Assembly (NCBI RefSeq): GCF_003970385.1
Contig: NZ_RXZH01000001.1
Coordinates: forward strand, 873,300 to 937,299
DNA length: 64,000 nucleotides
DNA from: Vibrio aquaticus
GTDB lineage: Bacteria > Pseudomonadota > Gammaproteobacteria > Enterobacterales > Vibrionaceae
Reading direction: 5' to 3'
Shown piece after piece: positions 1 through 9,021 of the stretch. Each line of letters begins with the position of its first letter. The first letter of the stretch is position 1. The position numbers and the translations under genes are program-made. Below the pieces are notes generated by a model. The model searched no databases and was not told the origin of the DNA. It was given only the letters and a program-made list of their open reading frames with translations.

Positions 1-1451
1 CCATCAGCGACTCAGTGGAACGCAGCTTAATCGAAGAGATTTTTGAGTGGGTTGAAGATGAGTGTGACTTAACCATTGAGAAAAGTCAGGCCCTTAACGT
101 TGAGGCTAAGCCCGTACAACAATCTCAAGAATCTGAATCTGAATCTGAACCTGAAACAAACAGGGTAGTGTCACAAGCTACCAAATCCGACCTGTCTAAC
201 CAATCGACGGCGAAGCCAGCAAAAGCGAGCAAGAACGATTCTAGCGTCAGTTCTATACGAGTCGACATTGATAAAGTAGACAGCTTAATCAACCTCGTGG
301 GTGAACTTGTTATTACCCAATCGATGCTGACGGAAATTGGCAATGACTTCTCCATTGATAAGTTAGAAAAGCTTAAATCTGGGCTCGACCAATTACTTCA
401 AAACAGCAAAGACTTACAAGAGAACGTTCTCAATATTCGAATGTTGCCGATGAGTTTTGCCTTTAGTCGCTTCCCTCGATTGGTGCGTGATCTCTCTAGC
501 CGATTAGAAAAACAGGTCGATCTACAAATCAAAGGTGAACAAACCGAGCTAGATAAAACCGTACTAGAGAGGATTGTCGATCCTCTGGTGCACTTGGTTC
601 GAAATGGCATTGACCACGGCATCGAACAACCGGCTCAACGACTTGAAAGTGGCAAACCTGAACAAGGTGTGATCGAGTTGAACGCTTATCATCAAGGAGG
701 TTCGATTGTCATTGAAATCCGTGACGACGGCGCCGGACTTAACTGCGATAAGTTGTGGCAAAAGGCAACCGAAAAAGGGGTGCTAGAGCCAGACTCTCGC
801 CGCGAAGAGTATTCCGATAAACAGATTATGAATCTTATCTTTGCTCCTGGCTTTTCAACCGCAGAAGAAGTGTCTGATATTTCAGGAAGAGGCGTAGGCA
901 TGGATGTGGTGCGCCGCAACATTGAAGAGCTTGGTGGCCACATTGAAGTGGAATCCGAACTTGGTAAAGGTAGCCGTTTCACCATCAGTCTTCCATTAAC
1001 ACTGGCGATATTAGATGGCCAGCTAGTCAAAGTAGCAGGGGAAGTGTATGTCATTCCACTGCTCACCATTGTTGAATCGATTCAAATCGACCCTAGCTGC
1101 ATCAAACTTGCTTCCGGCGGTATTGAACTCTACCGATTGAGAGAAGAAAACATCCCAATTTTACGTCTTCAAGAAGAGCTCGAAATGGGCAGCAGCGGCA
1201 CATTGGATCAGCGAATCTTGTGCTTTGTTGAGGCCGCAGGTAATCGCGTTGGCTTACTGCTTGATGAATTATTGGATCAACAGCAAGTGGTGATTAAAAG
1301 CCTAGAGTCCAATTACAGTAAAGTTGCAGGTATCTCGGGTGCCACCATATTAGGTGATGGCTCAGTCTCTCTGATTCTTGATGTGCAGGGCTTAATTACC
1401 AACTTCCTAAACCGTACCTCTGAGACGGCGAATAAAGGCATGGCGGCTTAA
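1..1451 (+). CDS. cheA: Chemotaxis histidine kinase CheA, 3' part (N-terminus outside window)
   Basis: CheA autophosphorylates in response to chemoreceptors and passes phosphate to CheY and CheB. The reading frame is open from base 3, so the in-frame GTG at 15 is not the start; the HPt domain with the phosphorylated histidine lies upstream of the window. What remains is an acidic Ser/Glu-rich linker, the dimerisation helices (SIRVDIDKVDSLINLVGEL), the ATPase domain (N box VRNGIDHG, DDGAGL, GRGVGMDVVRRN, GKGSRF) and a C-terminal CheW-like domain. It is the first gene visible of a che operon running with cheW 12 bases downstream. The family assignment is secure; that it belongs to a cluster-III type pathway is inferred from the neighbours. 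Confidence 0.97.
   Translation, partial: ISDSVERSLIEEIFEWVEDECDLTIEKSQALNVEAKPVQQSQESESESEPETNRVVSQATKSDLSNQSTAKPAKASKNDSSVSSIRVDIDKVDSLINLVGELVITQSMLTEIGNDFSIDKLEKLKSGLDQLLQNSKDLQENVLNIRMLPMSFAFSRFPRLVRDLSSRLEKQVDLQIKGEQTELDKTVLERIVDPLVHLVRNGIDHGIEQPAQRLESGKPEQGVIELNAYHQGGSIVIEIRDDGAGLNCDKLWQKATEKGVLEPDSRREEYSDKQIMNLIFAPGFSTAEEVSDISGRGVGMDVVRRNIEELGGHIEVESELGKGSRFTISLPLTLAILDGQLVKVAGEVYVIPLLTIVESIQIDPSCIKLASGGIELYRLREENIPILRLQEELEMGSSGTLDQRILCFVEAAGNRVGLLLDELLDQQQVVIKSLESNYSKVAGISGATILGDGSVSLILDVQGLITNFLNRTSETANKGMAA
129..152 (+). repeat. In-frame hexanucleotide repeat in the cheA linker
   Basis: Three copies of GAATCT followed by a GAACCT variant encode Glu-Ser/Glu-Pro pairs in the CheA linker. 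Slippage here would alter linker length by two residues without breaking the frame. Whether copy number varies between strains is unknown. Confidence 0.6.
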
Positions 1452-1463
1452 GGATAAAACAAT

Positions 1464-2012
1464 ATGGATGGAATGAATCAAGAGCAAAGCGTTGGTAACT
1501 CAAATCAACAAGTGATTGCAGAGCAGGCTGAAGCGCTGTTAGACAAAATGAATGATGAAGCCAGTGAAGGGGCCGACTTCCTCAGCTTCAAATTAGCGAA
1601 TGAACTTTATGGGGTTCAAATCAAAGATGTTGAAGAAATTCGCGTCTGGGAACGACCAACCCCGATTCCCCGCTCGCCTGACTTTGTGTGCGGCGTGATT
1701 AACCTACGTGGCATGATTGTTCCGGTCGTCGATTTAAGAGCCCGTTTTCTGGTTGGCCAGTGCGAATACTTGGCGACAACGGTGGTGATTGTGTTGCGCT
1801 CTGTAGAAGACGACCAAGAACATTTGATGGGCCTAGTGGTGGATGCTGTCAGTGATGTTGTTGCTCAAGGTAATAATGAGATCTACCAATCGGTCGGTGA
1901 GTCATTAGTGACGCCCTATATTCACGGGTTAATCAATGTCGGTGACCAAGTGATGTCATTGCTTGATACCGATGAACTGCTCAACATCGAACGCATACTG
2001 AGGGCGAACTGA
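1464..2012 (+). CDS. cheW: Chemotaxis adaptor CheW (first copy)
   Basis: CheW links chemoreceptors to CheA in the signalling array. This 182-residue protein has a roughly 40-residue N-terminal extension before the CheW fold, which starts near FLSFKLANELYGV and carries the usual VCGVINLRGMIVPVVDLR segment. It starts 12 bases after cheA behind a purine-rich GGATAAAA stretch. Its stop overlaps the start of the next cheW by one base (TGATG), so the two are probably translationally coupled. Two unequal CheW proteins in one operon imply that they take different array positions or serve different receptors, which is an inference. Confidence 0.95.
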   Translation: MDGMNQEQSVGNSNQQVIAEQAEALLDKMNDEASEGADFLSFKLANELYGVQIKDVEEIRVWERPTPIPRSPDFVCGVINLRGMIVPVVDLRARFLVGQCEYLATTVVIVLRSVEDDQEHLMGLVVDAVSDVVAQGNNEIYQSVGESLVTPYIHGLINVGDQVMSLLDTDELLNIERILRAN

Positions 2013-2482
2013 TGATCATAACGCAAGAGTTCTTAAGTTTCGTTCTAGAAAATGAAGAATACGGTGTGCCTATTTTAGATGTCCGAGAGGTTCGGGGGTG
2101 GAGCGCAGTAAGAGAGATACCTAACTCCCCTGACTACATGAAAGGCGTGCTAGAGATTCGGGGTGAATACATTCCCATTGTCGATTTACGTATGCGCTTT
2201 GGGCTATCACCCGCTGATATTGGCGCTACAACGGTGGTGATTGTCTTGAACGATGGGCAAAGCAACCCGCTTGGAATCATCGTTGATGGTGTCTCTGAAG
2301 TTTACCCACTTAGTGAAGAACAAATAAAGGCGCCGCCAACGGTATCGAATGAAGTGAAGCAAGATTATGTACGAGGCATTGCTTCCGTCACCAACGGGCA
2401 TTTGATTCTTATTGATCTAGAAGCTCTGTTTGATATTTCAGAGCTTTCCGTACCCAACCAAGTGGAAGAGAGTTGGGCTTAA
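2012..2482 (+). CDS. cheW: Chemotaxis adaptor CheW (second copy)
   Basis: A 156-residue single-domain CheW, close to the family's normal length, beginning FLSFVLENEEYGVPILDVREV and containing MKGVLEIRGEYIPIVDLRMRFG. It lacks the N-terminal extension of the first CheW. The start codon overlaps the preceding stop. A 69-base gap separates it from the chemoreceptor gene. It is expected to bridge receptor and kinase in the cytoplasmic array; how it divides labour with the other CheW cannot be told from the sequence. Confidence 0.95.
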   Translation: MIITQEFLSFVLENEEYGVPILDVREVRGWSAVREIPNSPDYMKGVLEIRGEYIPIVDLRMRFGLSPADIGATTVVIVLNDGQSNPLGIIVDGVSEVYPLSEEQIKAPPTVSNEVKQDYVRGIASVTNGHLILIDLEALFDISELSVPNQVEESWA

Positions 2483-2551
2483 GTCAACACGACTGTGCAA
2501 TGTTTACATTGAGCAAGAACGTCAGAATAAGTAACCAGTGAGAGGTAACTC

Positions 2552-4945
2552 ATGGCATTTTGGAATAGAAAACCTGAACCACAAACTCAGTTTGTCGCAC
2601 CCACTCAAGACACGCTGACTGAAGAGGTTGAAGCGGAAGAGCATGGAATCAGTAAAGAGCAGCTTTTCTCTGCCCTGAACGCTGCTCAAACTGCGTTGAT
2701 GATGATCGACCGAGATTTCAATATTACCTATTTGAATCAGAAGTCAGTCGATTTGTTGAAAGAACATGAGGACACCTTTCAATCCATCTGGCCTAATTTC
2801 AGAGCCACAGAAGAGTTTCTTTTGGGCTACTGTATTGACCTGTTTCATGCCAACCCTGCTCACCAAAGGCAGATGCTTTCTAACCCATCTAACTTACCTT
2901 ACACCACAACCATTACGGTGAAAGATCTTAAGATAGAGCTTAATGTCGGTGCCATTATTGATGCTCAGGGCAATTACACTGGCAACACGTTAGAGTGGTC
3001 GAATGTTACTGAAGCTCTGAAACAAAATGATGAGATCACCCGTCTACAAGCGGCGGTCGATCAGGCACAAACTGCCATGGTGATGATTGACCGAGACTTT
3101 GAGATTACTTACATCAACCAAGAGACACTCAATCTTTTCAGTAAACATGAAGCGACGCTGCGCACAGTGTGGAGCGGATTTACCGCAAGTTCAGAGTGGT
3201 TGATGGGCCGTTGTATTGATGAGTTTCACCGTAACCCGGCACATCAAAGACAAATGCTAGGCGATCCAACTAATTTGCCATACAGCACGGATATCAAAAT
3301 CCAAGATTTGAAGATCGAACTGAATGTAGCGGCTATCAACGATGCGAAAGGTAACTATATCGGTAACACATTAGAGTGGAGAGATGTGACCGAAGAACGC
3401 GCCAAAGAAGAAGAGATTGGCCGATTGGCTTCGGCAGTATCAGGGATGACAACCAACCTGATGATGGCAAATAAAGAGGGCATCATCACTTATCTAAACC
3501 CTGCACTCAGCACACTCCTCAAGAGCCGAGAAAGCGATCTTCAGCAAGCCTTACCGGGCTTTGATGCTGACAACCTAGTCGGCAAGAACATTGACGTTTT
3601 CCATAAGAACCCAAGCCACCAGCGCAACATTATTGCCAATCCAGACCGCTTACCTTTCTCGAACAATATTGCGGTGGGCGGCTTAGAGTTCAACTTAACC
3701 TGTATTGCTATGCGTGATGGACAAGGTAACTACATTGGGCCTGCTCTGCAGTGGGTCGACATTACTGAACAGCAAGATGGTCAGCGTCAAGTTGAGTCAC
3801 TGATCCAAAAAGCGATTGCTGGCGATCTTAACGAACGCATCGATACCAGTGTTTATAACGGTTTCATGAAAGAGCTCGGGGATGGAATCAACAACTTACT
3901 CGACACCATGGTGACGCCAATTGGGCAATGTATCGATGTCATGAGTCAGGTGGCAGAAGGTAATCTTAATACTAATATGCCTGAAGACAACACGGGTGAA
4001 TTTGCCCGTCTATCTGGTGCAGTAAATACCTCGATTCTAAACCTGCGTAATATGGTTGATAAGATCACTCAATCGTCAGCGCGTGTTGCGACGGCATCGA
4101 CAGAGATTGCAGAAGGCAATAATGACTTAAGCCAGCGTGTTGAAGCTCAAGCCTCGAATCTTGAAGAAACGGCAGCCAGCATGGAGCAAATGACGGCGAC
4201 GGTAAGACAAAACGCCGACAACGCTAAAGGGGCAAATGAGCTGTCTGACGATGCGACCAAAAAAGCCAGCAAAGGCGGTGAAGTGGTTGGTCAAGCGGTG
4301 GAGGCGATGTCTGAAATCAATAATGCGAGTAAGAAGATTGCTGACATCATCGGCGTTATTGATGAGATTGCATTCCAGACAAACTTACTGGCCCTTAACG
4401 CTGCTGTCGAAGCGGCAAGAGCCGGAGAGCAAGGTCGAGGCTTTGCGGTGGTCGCCGGTGAAGTGCGTAACTTAGCACAGCGCAGTGCCGCTGCAGCGAA
4501 AGAGATTAAAGGCCTGATTAAAGACAGCGTTGAAAAAGTCGATGAAGGCTCGCGCTTAGTTGATGAATCTGGGGAAACGCTTAACGAGATTGTAGATGCG
4601 GTGGCTAAGGTAACTGAGCTAATCGCACAGATTGCCTCTTCGAGCCTAGAGCAGTCTACAGGTATCGATGAAATCAATCGCGCCATTGCCACGATGGATG
4701 AAATGACGCAGCAGAACGCCTCACTGGTTGAAGAAACGTCGGCGGCAAGTCAGTCGCTCAAAGATGAAGGTAAGCAGTTGCTGCATCTAATGAATTTCTT
4801 TGTCACTGACAGCAACGTAGCGACCTTTGAATCCAAATCTTTAGACTCAAAACCTCAGACCAATGTCAGGGAGATTCGCTCCCCTAAAGTTGCCAATGCG
4901 AGCTTTAAGCTTGAAGAGGATGGAGACGAATGGGAAGAGTTCTAG
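2552..4945 (+). CDS. aer2: Soluble tri-PAS Aer2-like chemoreceptor (probable haem oxygen sensor)
   Basis: This 797-residue methyl-accepting protein has no membrane segment. It has three tandem PAS domains (about residues 36-155, 164-283, 290-408), HAMP-like segments (about 410-500) and an MCP signalling hairpin with the tip [17 protein letters not shown]. Every PAS has an FHxNPxHQR motif with the second His at 104, 231 and 356, and a Trp in the last strand (149, 276, 401). These match the haem-PAS of Aer2 receptors, where an E-eta helix His binds haem and the Trp steadies oxygen (family knowledge). The protein ends EWEEF, an xWxxF tail like the CheR-docking pentapeptide of Aer2. cheR begins inside its last codons. 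Haem binding is inferred, not shown. Confidence 0.93.
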   Translation: MAFWNRKPEPQTQFVAPTQDTLTEEVEAEEHGISKEQLFSALNAAQTALMMIDRDFNITYLNQKSVDLLKEHEDTFQSIWPNFRATEEFLLGYCIDLFHANPAHQRQMLSNPSNLPYTTTITVKDLKIELNVGAIIDAQGNYTGNTLEWSNVTEALKQNDEITRLQAAVDQAQTAMVMIDRDFEITYINQETLNLFSKHEATLRTVWSGFTASSEWLMGRCIDEFHRNPAHQRQMLGDPTNLPYSTDIKIQDLKIELNVAAINDAKGNYIGNTLEWRDVTEERAKEEEIGRLASAVSGMTTNLMMANKEGIITYLNPALSTLLKSRESDLQQALPGFDADNLVGKNIDVFHKNPSHQRNIIANPDRLPFSNNIAVGGLEFNLTCIAMRDGQGNYIGPALQWVDITEQQDGQRQVESLIQKAIAGDLNERIDTSVYNGFMKELGDGINNLLDTMVTPIGQCIDVMSQVAEGNLNTNMPEDNTGEFARLSGAVNTSILNLRNMVDKITQSSARVATASTEIAEGNNDLSQRVEAQASNLEETAASMEQMTATVRQNADNAKGANELSDDATKKASKGGEVVGQAVEAMSEINNASKKIADIIGVIDEIAFQTNLLALNAAVEAARAGEQGRGFAVVAGEVRNLAQRSAAAAKEIKGLIKDSVEKVDEGSRLVDESGETLNEIVDAVAKVTELIAQIASSSLEQSTGIDEINRAIATMDEMTQQNASLVEETSAASQSLKDEGKQLLHLMNFFVTDSNVATFESKSLDSKPQTNVREIRSPKVANASFKLEEDGDEWEEF

Positions 4946-5787
4946 CCAAGGCTGAATCGGCGGTGCCGCACAACGACGAGTTTGAACTGACAGAAAAAGA
5001 CTTTAAGTTTATTCAGTGGTTCATGCACAAAAATGTCGGCATCTTCTTTTCAGACAGAAAAAGAACCATGGTGTATGGACGCATCAGCCGTCAGTTAAGG
5101 CGGTTGGGGCTTAGACGCTTTCGTCAGTATCGACAGCTCATTGAACAAGACAGTGAAGAACAAGCGAACTTTATCAACTGCTTAACAACCAACAAGACGC
5201 AGTTTTTTCGTGAGTACCACCATTTTGAATACCTCGAAAAAGTGCTCATTCCTGACTGGCAAGCGAGTCAAGTTAGCCATCCTCAGATATGGTCGGCAGG
5301 GTGCTCGACAGGGGAAGAGCCTTACAGTTTGGTTTCATCGCTTTATTGGGCAAAGTCGTTCGATCGATTTGAGAACGTCAGTATCACAGCAACGGATCTT
5401 GACACAAAAGTGTTGGCATCTGCAAAAAGAGGGGTTTACTCGGAAGACGCTTTAAATACGATTCCGGCTAAGTATCTCAAGCCTTGTTTTGTCAGAGGGA
5501 CAGGCAACCAGCAGGGTTACATAAAGTGCAAAGCGGGTTTACAGCGTTTGATCGATTTTCGACAGCTTAACTTGTTGGAAAAATGGGATTTTGAACGACA
5601 GTTTGATCTGATTTCGTGCCGCAATGTGATGATCTATTTCGATAAGAATACGCAAGAGAGGCTGATCAAACGGTTTTATGAACAGCTCAAACCTGGTGGC
5701 GCATTGTTTATTGGTCACTCCGAGAGCGTACCGCCTAGTTTAGGCCTGTTTCATCACCTTGGTCACACTATCTATATCAAAAAGTAG
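4930..5787 (+). CDS. cheR: Chemoreceptor methyltransferase CheR
   Basis: CheR transfers methyl groups from S-adenosylmethionine to receptor glutamates during adaptation. This 285-residue protein has the alpha-helical N-domain (about residues 18-80) and the SAM-binding domain with [23 protein letters not shown] and [11 protein letters not shown]. The start ATG lies 16 bases inside the receptor gene, preceded by a GAGGATGGAG ribosome-binding stretch, so the DNA encoding the receptor's WEEF tail also encodes the first CheR residues in another frame. It lies between its substrate receptor and cheD/cheB, which supports a dedicated adaptation set. Confidence 0.97.
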   Translation: MGRVLAKAESAVPHNDEFELTEKDFKFIQWFMHKNVGIFFSDRKRTMVYGRISRQLRRLGLRRFRQYRQLIEQDSEEQANFINCLTTNKTQFFREYHHFEYLEKVLIPDWQASQVSHPQIWSAGCSTGEEPYSLVSSLYWAKSFDRFENVSITATDLDTKVLASAKRGVYSEDALNTIPAKYLKPCFVRGTGNQQGYIKCKAGLQRLIDFRQLNLLEKWDFERQFDLISCRNVMIYFDKNTQERLIKRFYEQLKPGGALFIGHSESVPPSLGLFHHLGHTIYIKK

Positions 5788-5796
5788 GGAACAGGC

Positions 5797-6441
5797 ATGA
5801 TTGGAACCATGGATAGGGGGCATTATGAAAATCAGCACTTTAATCGTTTTTACCACCCTACTAAAGAGAAGCACATCGTAAAAGTTTTACCGGGCGGTTT
5901 GTATTGCTCATGCAAGCCAGACGAACTGATTGCCACAGGGTTAGGGTCATGCGTGGCCGCCTGTGTGTGGGATGAACAAAGCCATATTGGTGGAATGAAC
6001 CATTTTTTGTTGCCTTTTGATAGCAGCAGCCAGCTGAAATCTTGGAAACCGGAAGAGGTCGTGTCTACTGCCTCACGTTACGGTAGCTACGCTATGGAGA
6101 TGCTACTGAATTCTCTGATTGCCAGAGGAGCAAAAAGAACTCAGCTGAAAGTAAAGCTGTTTGGGGGGGCTCAAATGATGGGGCATCACTCTTTGATTGG
6201 AGAGAAGAATGTCGCATTCATCCTCAATTTTATTAGGCAAGAAGGGCTAGACGTCGTTGCTCAAGACTTAGGAGGGCTAGAGCCGAGAAAAGTGATGTTC
6301 GACCCCTACAGTGGCAAAGCGTGGCTAAAAAGAATCCCCTTTGCTGAAGTACATAAACTACAAGCACAAGAAGAAAAATACGCCCACCAGTTGGATAGAG
6401 AAAGTCATCAACCTCATGATGATGACGTGGAGTTGTTCTGA
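5797..6441 (+). CDS. cheD: Chemoreceptor glutamine deamidase CheD
   Basis: CheD deamidates specific receptor glutamines and so tunes receptor output. The 214-residue protein shows the expected catalytic cysteine in GLGSCV (Cys52) and histidine in GGMNHFLLP (His69), and the conserved [11 protein letters not shown] strand. The C-terminal tail beyond about residue 185 is polar and His/Asp-rich and is probably disordered. RBS: GGGAACAGGC before the ATG. Its TGA overlaps the cheB ATG by one base, indicating coupled translation. It is somewhat longer than the usual CheD core at both ends. Confidence 0.95.
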   Translation: MIGTMDRGHYENQHFNRFYHPTKEKHIVKVLPGGLYCSCKPDELIATGLGSCVAACVWDEQSHIGGMNHFLLPFDSSSQLKSWKPEEVVSTASRYGSYAMEMLLNSLIARGAKRTQLKVKLFGGAQMMGHHSLIGEKNVAFILNFIRQEGLDVVAQDLGGLEPRKVMFDPYSGKAWLKRIPFAEVHKLQAQEEKYAHQLDRESHQPHDDDVELF

Positions 6442-7478
6442 TGAAAAAAATAAAAGTTCTGGTCGTAGATGACTCACCCGTTTATCGAGCCCTGCTCACG
6501 GAAATGATCAATTCCGATCCTGATCTTGAAGTGATCGCCGCTGCTGAAGATCCCTTTCATGCCCGCGAGTTGATCAAAATACACAACCCCGATGTGCTTA
6601 CACTCGACATTGAAATGCCCAAAATGAATGGGGTTCAGTTCTTAAAAAACTTGATGCGCCTGCGTCCGATGCCTGTGGTGATGATCTCAACGCTGACTCA
6701 GCATGGCGCAGAAGCCACCTTAGCGGCCTTAGAGTATGGTGCTGTTGATTATTTCCCTAAACCTTCCGTGGATAGCACCGGCGAAGTGGCGAGTGATAAA
6801 AAGCAGATCATTGAAAAAATCAAAATGGCGGCAGGGGCGAATGTTGGCGCTAACACCGCAGCCCCTGCGCCTAAACAGCTTGCCGTTAAAACGCACACCC
6901 ACATAGAACTTATTGCGATCGGGGCCTCGACTGGGGGAACAGAAGCGGTTAACACGGTTCTTTCTGCTTTGCCCGCCAACATGCCTCCGATCGTGATTAC
7001 TCAGCATATCAGTGCCATGTTCTCTCGCTCATTTGCCGAGCGTTTGAATGGCAATAGTGACATTCAAGTGAAAGAGCTAAGCAGCGATCGAGCCCCGTTA
7101 GTGAATGGTTGTGCCTATCTAGCTCCGGGGGATAAACACCTTGTTGTGGTTCGACGAGGCCAGCACCTGTATTGCCAATTAGACGATCGCCCAGCGGTGA
7201 ATCGACACAAACCGTCCGTGGATGTGATGTTTGATGCGGTCGCTGAAACCGTGGGGAAAAACGCCATTGGCGTCATCTTAACCGGGATGGGGCAAGACGG
7301 CGCGCAAGGTATGTTGCGCATGAAACAGCAAGGGGCAAAAACCATCGCACAAGATGAAGCATCATCCGTGGTGTGGGGAATGCCGAGAGTGGCCACGGAG
7401 CTTGGCGCAGCGCTGTCGATTGTCGATTTACAGCAGGTTGCTGGGCAGATCTGCCACTACTTATCTCCTGATTCATAG
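6441..7478 (+). CDS. cheB: Chemotaxis methylesterase/response regulator CheB
   Basis: CheB removes receptor methyl groups after phosphorylation by CheA. The 345-residue protein has a receiver domain (phospho-acceptor Asp56 in [12 protein letters not shown]), an Ala/Pro-rich linker at about residues 131-145, and a methylesterase domain with the Ser-His-Asp triad in [14 protein letters not shown] and [10 protein letters not shown]. The length is typical. It directly follows cheD with a one-base overlap and precedes the MCP-like gene by 28 bases. Confidence 0.97.
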   Translation: MKKIKVLVVDDSPVYRALLTEMINSDPDLEVIAAAEDPFHARELIKIHNPDVLTLDIEMPKMNGVQFLKNLMRLRPMPVVMISTLTQHGAEATLAALEYGAVDYFPKPSVDSTGEVASDKKQIIEKIKMAAGANVGANTAAPAPKQLAVKTHTHIELIAIGASTGGTEAVNTVLSALPANMPPIVITQHISAMFSRSFAERLNGNSDIQVKELSSDRAPLVNGCAYLAPGDKHLVVVRRGQHLYCQLDDRPAVNRHKPSVDVMFDAVAETVGKNAIGVILTGMGQDGAQGMLRMKQQGAKTIAQDEASSVVWGMPRVATELGAALSIVDLQQVAGQICHYLSPDS

Positions 7479-7506
7479 TCAGGTTTATCACGTCAGGGAG
7501 AGAACG

Positions 7507-8673
7507 ATGAAAACAAGAACGTTACCAACGAAAACAAAATACTTCATCGCAATAGGCTTACAAATTGTTTTACTTACCGCCGCAATGAGCATGTCTTCCT
7601 CATTGCTTCATGTTGCTTTGATGATCTTCGCTGCCGCGGTTCCATGGCTGGTGATTGCAAAACGAGATCCTCAAGACGGGCTTGTTAACGAGCAACGACA
7701 AACGGGGTCTACACCGAAGTCAGTGACTCCGCCAGTCTCTCTTTCACCCGTACTTTCTACTATCTCAAGCCAGCTTACTGAACCACTGGATCATCAACGC
7801 AGTGTGGTCGATGAATCTGTTGAAACTTTAAACGAGAGCTACTTTACCTTGCAAAAGTTGGCAGAAGAACAAAACAGCGTCACGTCTGATTTGGTGAATG
7901 AACTGCTCGGGAACAAAAATAGCGACCACGACATCAGCCAAGTGTTACCTAAAACGGAAGCGATTATTCGCCAGTTCGTCGACACCCTCGTCAATATTTC
8001 AGAAAAGAGTATCTCTGCGGTACACAGTATTCATGATATGTCGGATAAGTTAGATGCGGTGTTCAAGTTACTGGCGCAGGTACGTGGCTTGTCTGAACAA
8101 ACGAATTTGCTGGCACTTAACGCGGCCATTGAAGCGGCAAGGGCGGGAGAAGCGGGGCGAGGCTTCGCTGTTGTGGCTCAAGAAGTGCGAGATTTATCTG
8201 TAAAAGCGAAACAACTCAATGATCAAATTGAAACCGAAATCAGCGTCGCGCAAAAAACCGTTCGAGAAGCCAATAAAACCGTGGGTGAGATGGCATCGAT
8301 TGATATGACGGAAGCAATTGAATCCAAAGATAAAGTGGATGAGATGCTACGTGGCGTACAGCAAGTCAACATCACCGTTGAACAAGAAGTGAATAAGATC
8401 CGCTCAAGTGGGGATGCTATCCACTCGCAAGTCGATAACGGAATTAGAGCACTTCAGTTTGCCGACATTATTGTTCAGCAGGGGGAATATGCTCAGAAAA
8501 CGGTTGGTTACCTTAACCAGTTTTCTCAACTGTGTCTGCTGTGGTCTCAAGGAGAGATTACCGCCGACGCATTTGCTGAAGACATTCTAGAGCTACAACA
8601 ACAGATCGATAACCGTGACGCACCAGCCGCATCGCAAGAGAGTATTGATGAGGGAGAGGTAGAGCTGTTCTAG
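7507..8673 (+). CDS. Membrane-anchored MCP-like signalling protein without a ligand domain
   Basis: A 388-residue protein with two closely spaced hydrophobic segments near the N-terminus (about residues 11-28 and 30-47) and virtually no periplasmic loop. An MCP-type cytoplasmic region follows, containing [19 protein letters not shown] and [16 protein letters not shown] chose the ATG at 7507 because AGGGAGAG lies just upstream; a longer upstream reading frame overlaps cheB and lacks such support. With no sensor domain it probably reads a cytoplasmic or membrane cue, or acts as an array scaffold. A similar gene sits beside cluster III in V. cholerae (recalled synteny). It separates the adaptation genes from the partner-switching genes. 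Confidence 0.85.
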   Translation: MKTRTLPTKTKYFIAIGLQIVLLTAAMSMSSSLLHVALMIFAAAVPWLVIAKRDPQDGLVNEQRQTGSTPKSVTPPVSLSPVLSTISSQLTEPLDHQRSVVDESVETLNESYFTLQKLAEEQNSVTSDLVNELLGNKNSDHDISQVLPKTEAIIRQFVDTLVNISEKSISAVHSIHDMSDKLDAVFKLLAQVRGLSEQTNLLALNAAIEAARAGEAGRGFAVVAQEVRDLSVKAKQLNDQIETEISVAQKTVREANKTVGEMASIDMTEAIESKDKVDEMLRGVQQVNITVEQEVNKIRSSGDAIHSQVDNGIRALQFADIIVQQGEYAQKTVGYLNQFSQLCLLWSQGEITADAFAEDILELQQQIDNRDAPAASQESIDEGEVELF

Positions 8674-8705
8674 CATACCGATTAAGACTGAAGGGGAGAG
8701 AGCTC

Positions 8706-9005
8706 ATGACAGTAGAAGCACAACTGGATTCAGCAGCAAAACACATCACGATTTTGATAGAGGGCGCATTTGGTTTTAACCTTGTGCAAGAATTTCGTCG
8801 CTGTTACAACGACAGACAAGAATTCCGCTTTACCATCGATTTACGCAAGGTCGATTACATTGATAGTGCAGGGCTTGGCATGTTGCTGAATATGCATAAT
8901 TACCTTGGGCAAGAAGACGGCATGATCCGAATCACCAACACTTTGCCTCAGGTGAGAAAGATCTTAACTATTTCGCGCTTTGATAAAAAGTTTGCTATCG
9001 AATAG
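8706..9005 (+). CDS. STAS-domain anti-sigma factor antagonist (RsbV/HsbA-like)
   Basis: This 99-residue single STAS domain contains IDLRKVDYIDSAGLGMLL, with Ser54 at the position phosphorylated in RsbV/SpoIIAA-type antagonists. Proteins of this family bind a partner when dephosphorylated and are switched by an HATPase kinase and a PP2C phosphatase, both of which are present as domains of the next gene 16 bases downstream. RBS: GGGGAGAGAG before the ATG. The downstream target (sigma factor, anti-sigma factor or cyclase) is not encoded nearby. Confidence 0.9.
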   Translation: MTVEAQLDSAAKHITILIEGAFGFNLVQEFRRCYNDRQEFRFTIDLRKVDYIDSAGLGMLLNMHNYLGQEDGMIRITNTLPQVRKILTISRFDKKFAIE

Positions 9006-9021
9006 CAGCTAAGGAGCGGTT

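Noticed and set aside
15..17. GTG at 15 as the start of cheA
   Set aside because: The frame is open to the window edge, and the product would lack the HPt domain that CheA needs; the gene is simply cut by the window.
7354..7506. Upstream extension of the membrane MCP-like gene overlapping cheB
   Set aside because: The ATG at 7507 has a good RBS and yields a normal membrane N-terminus; the extension lies in cheB's out-of-frame shadow.
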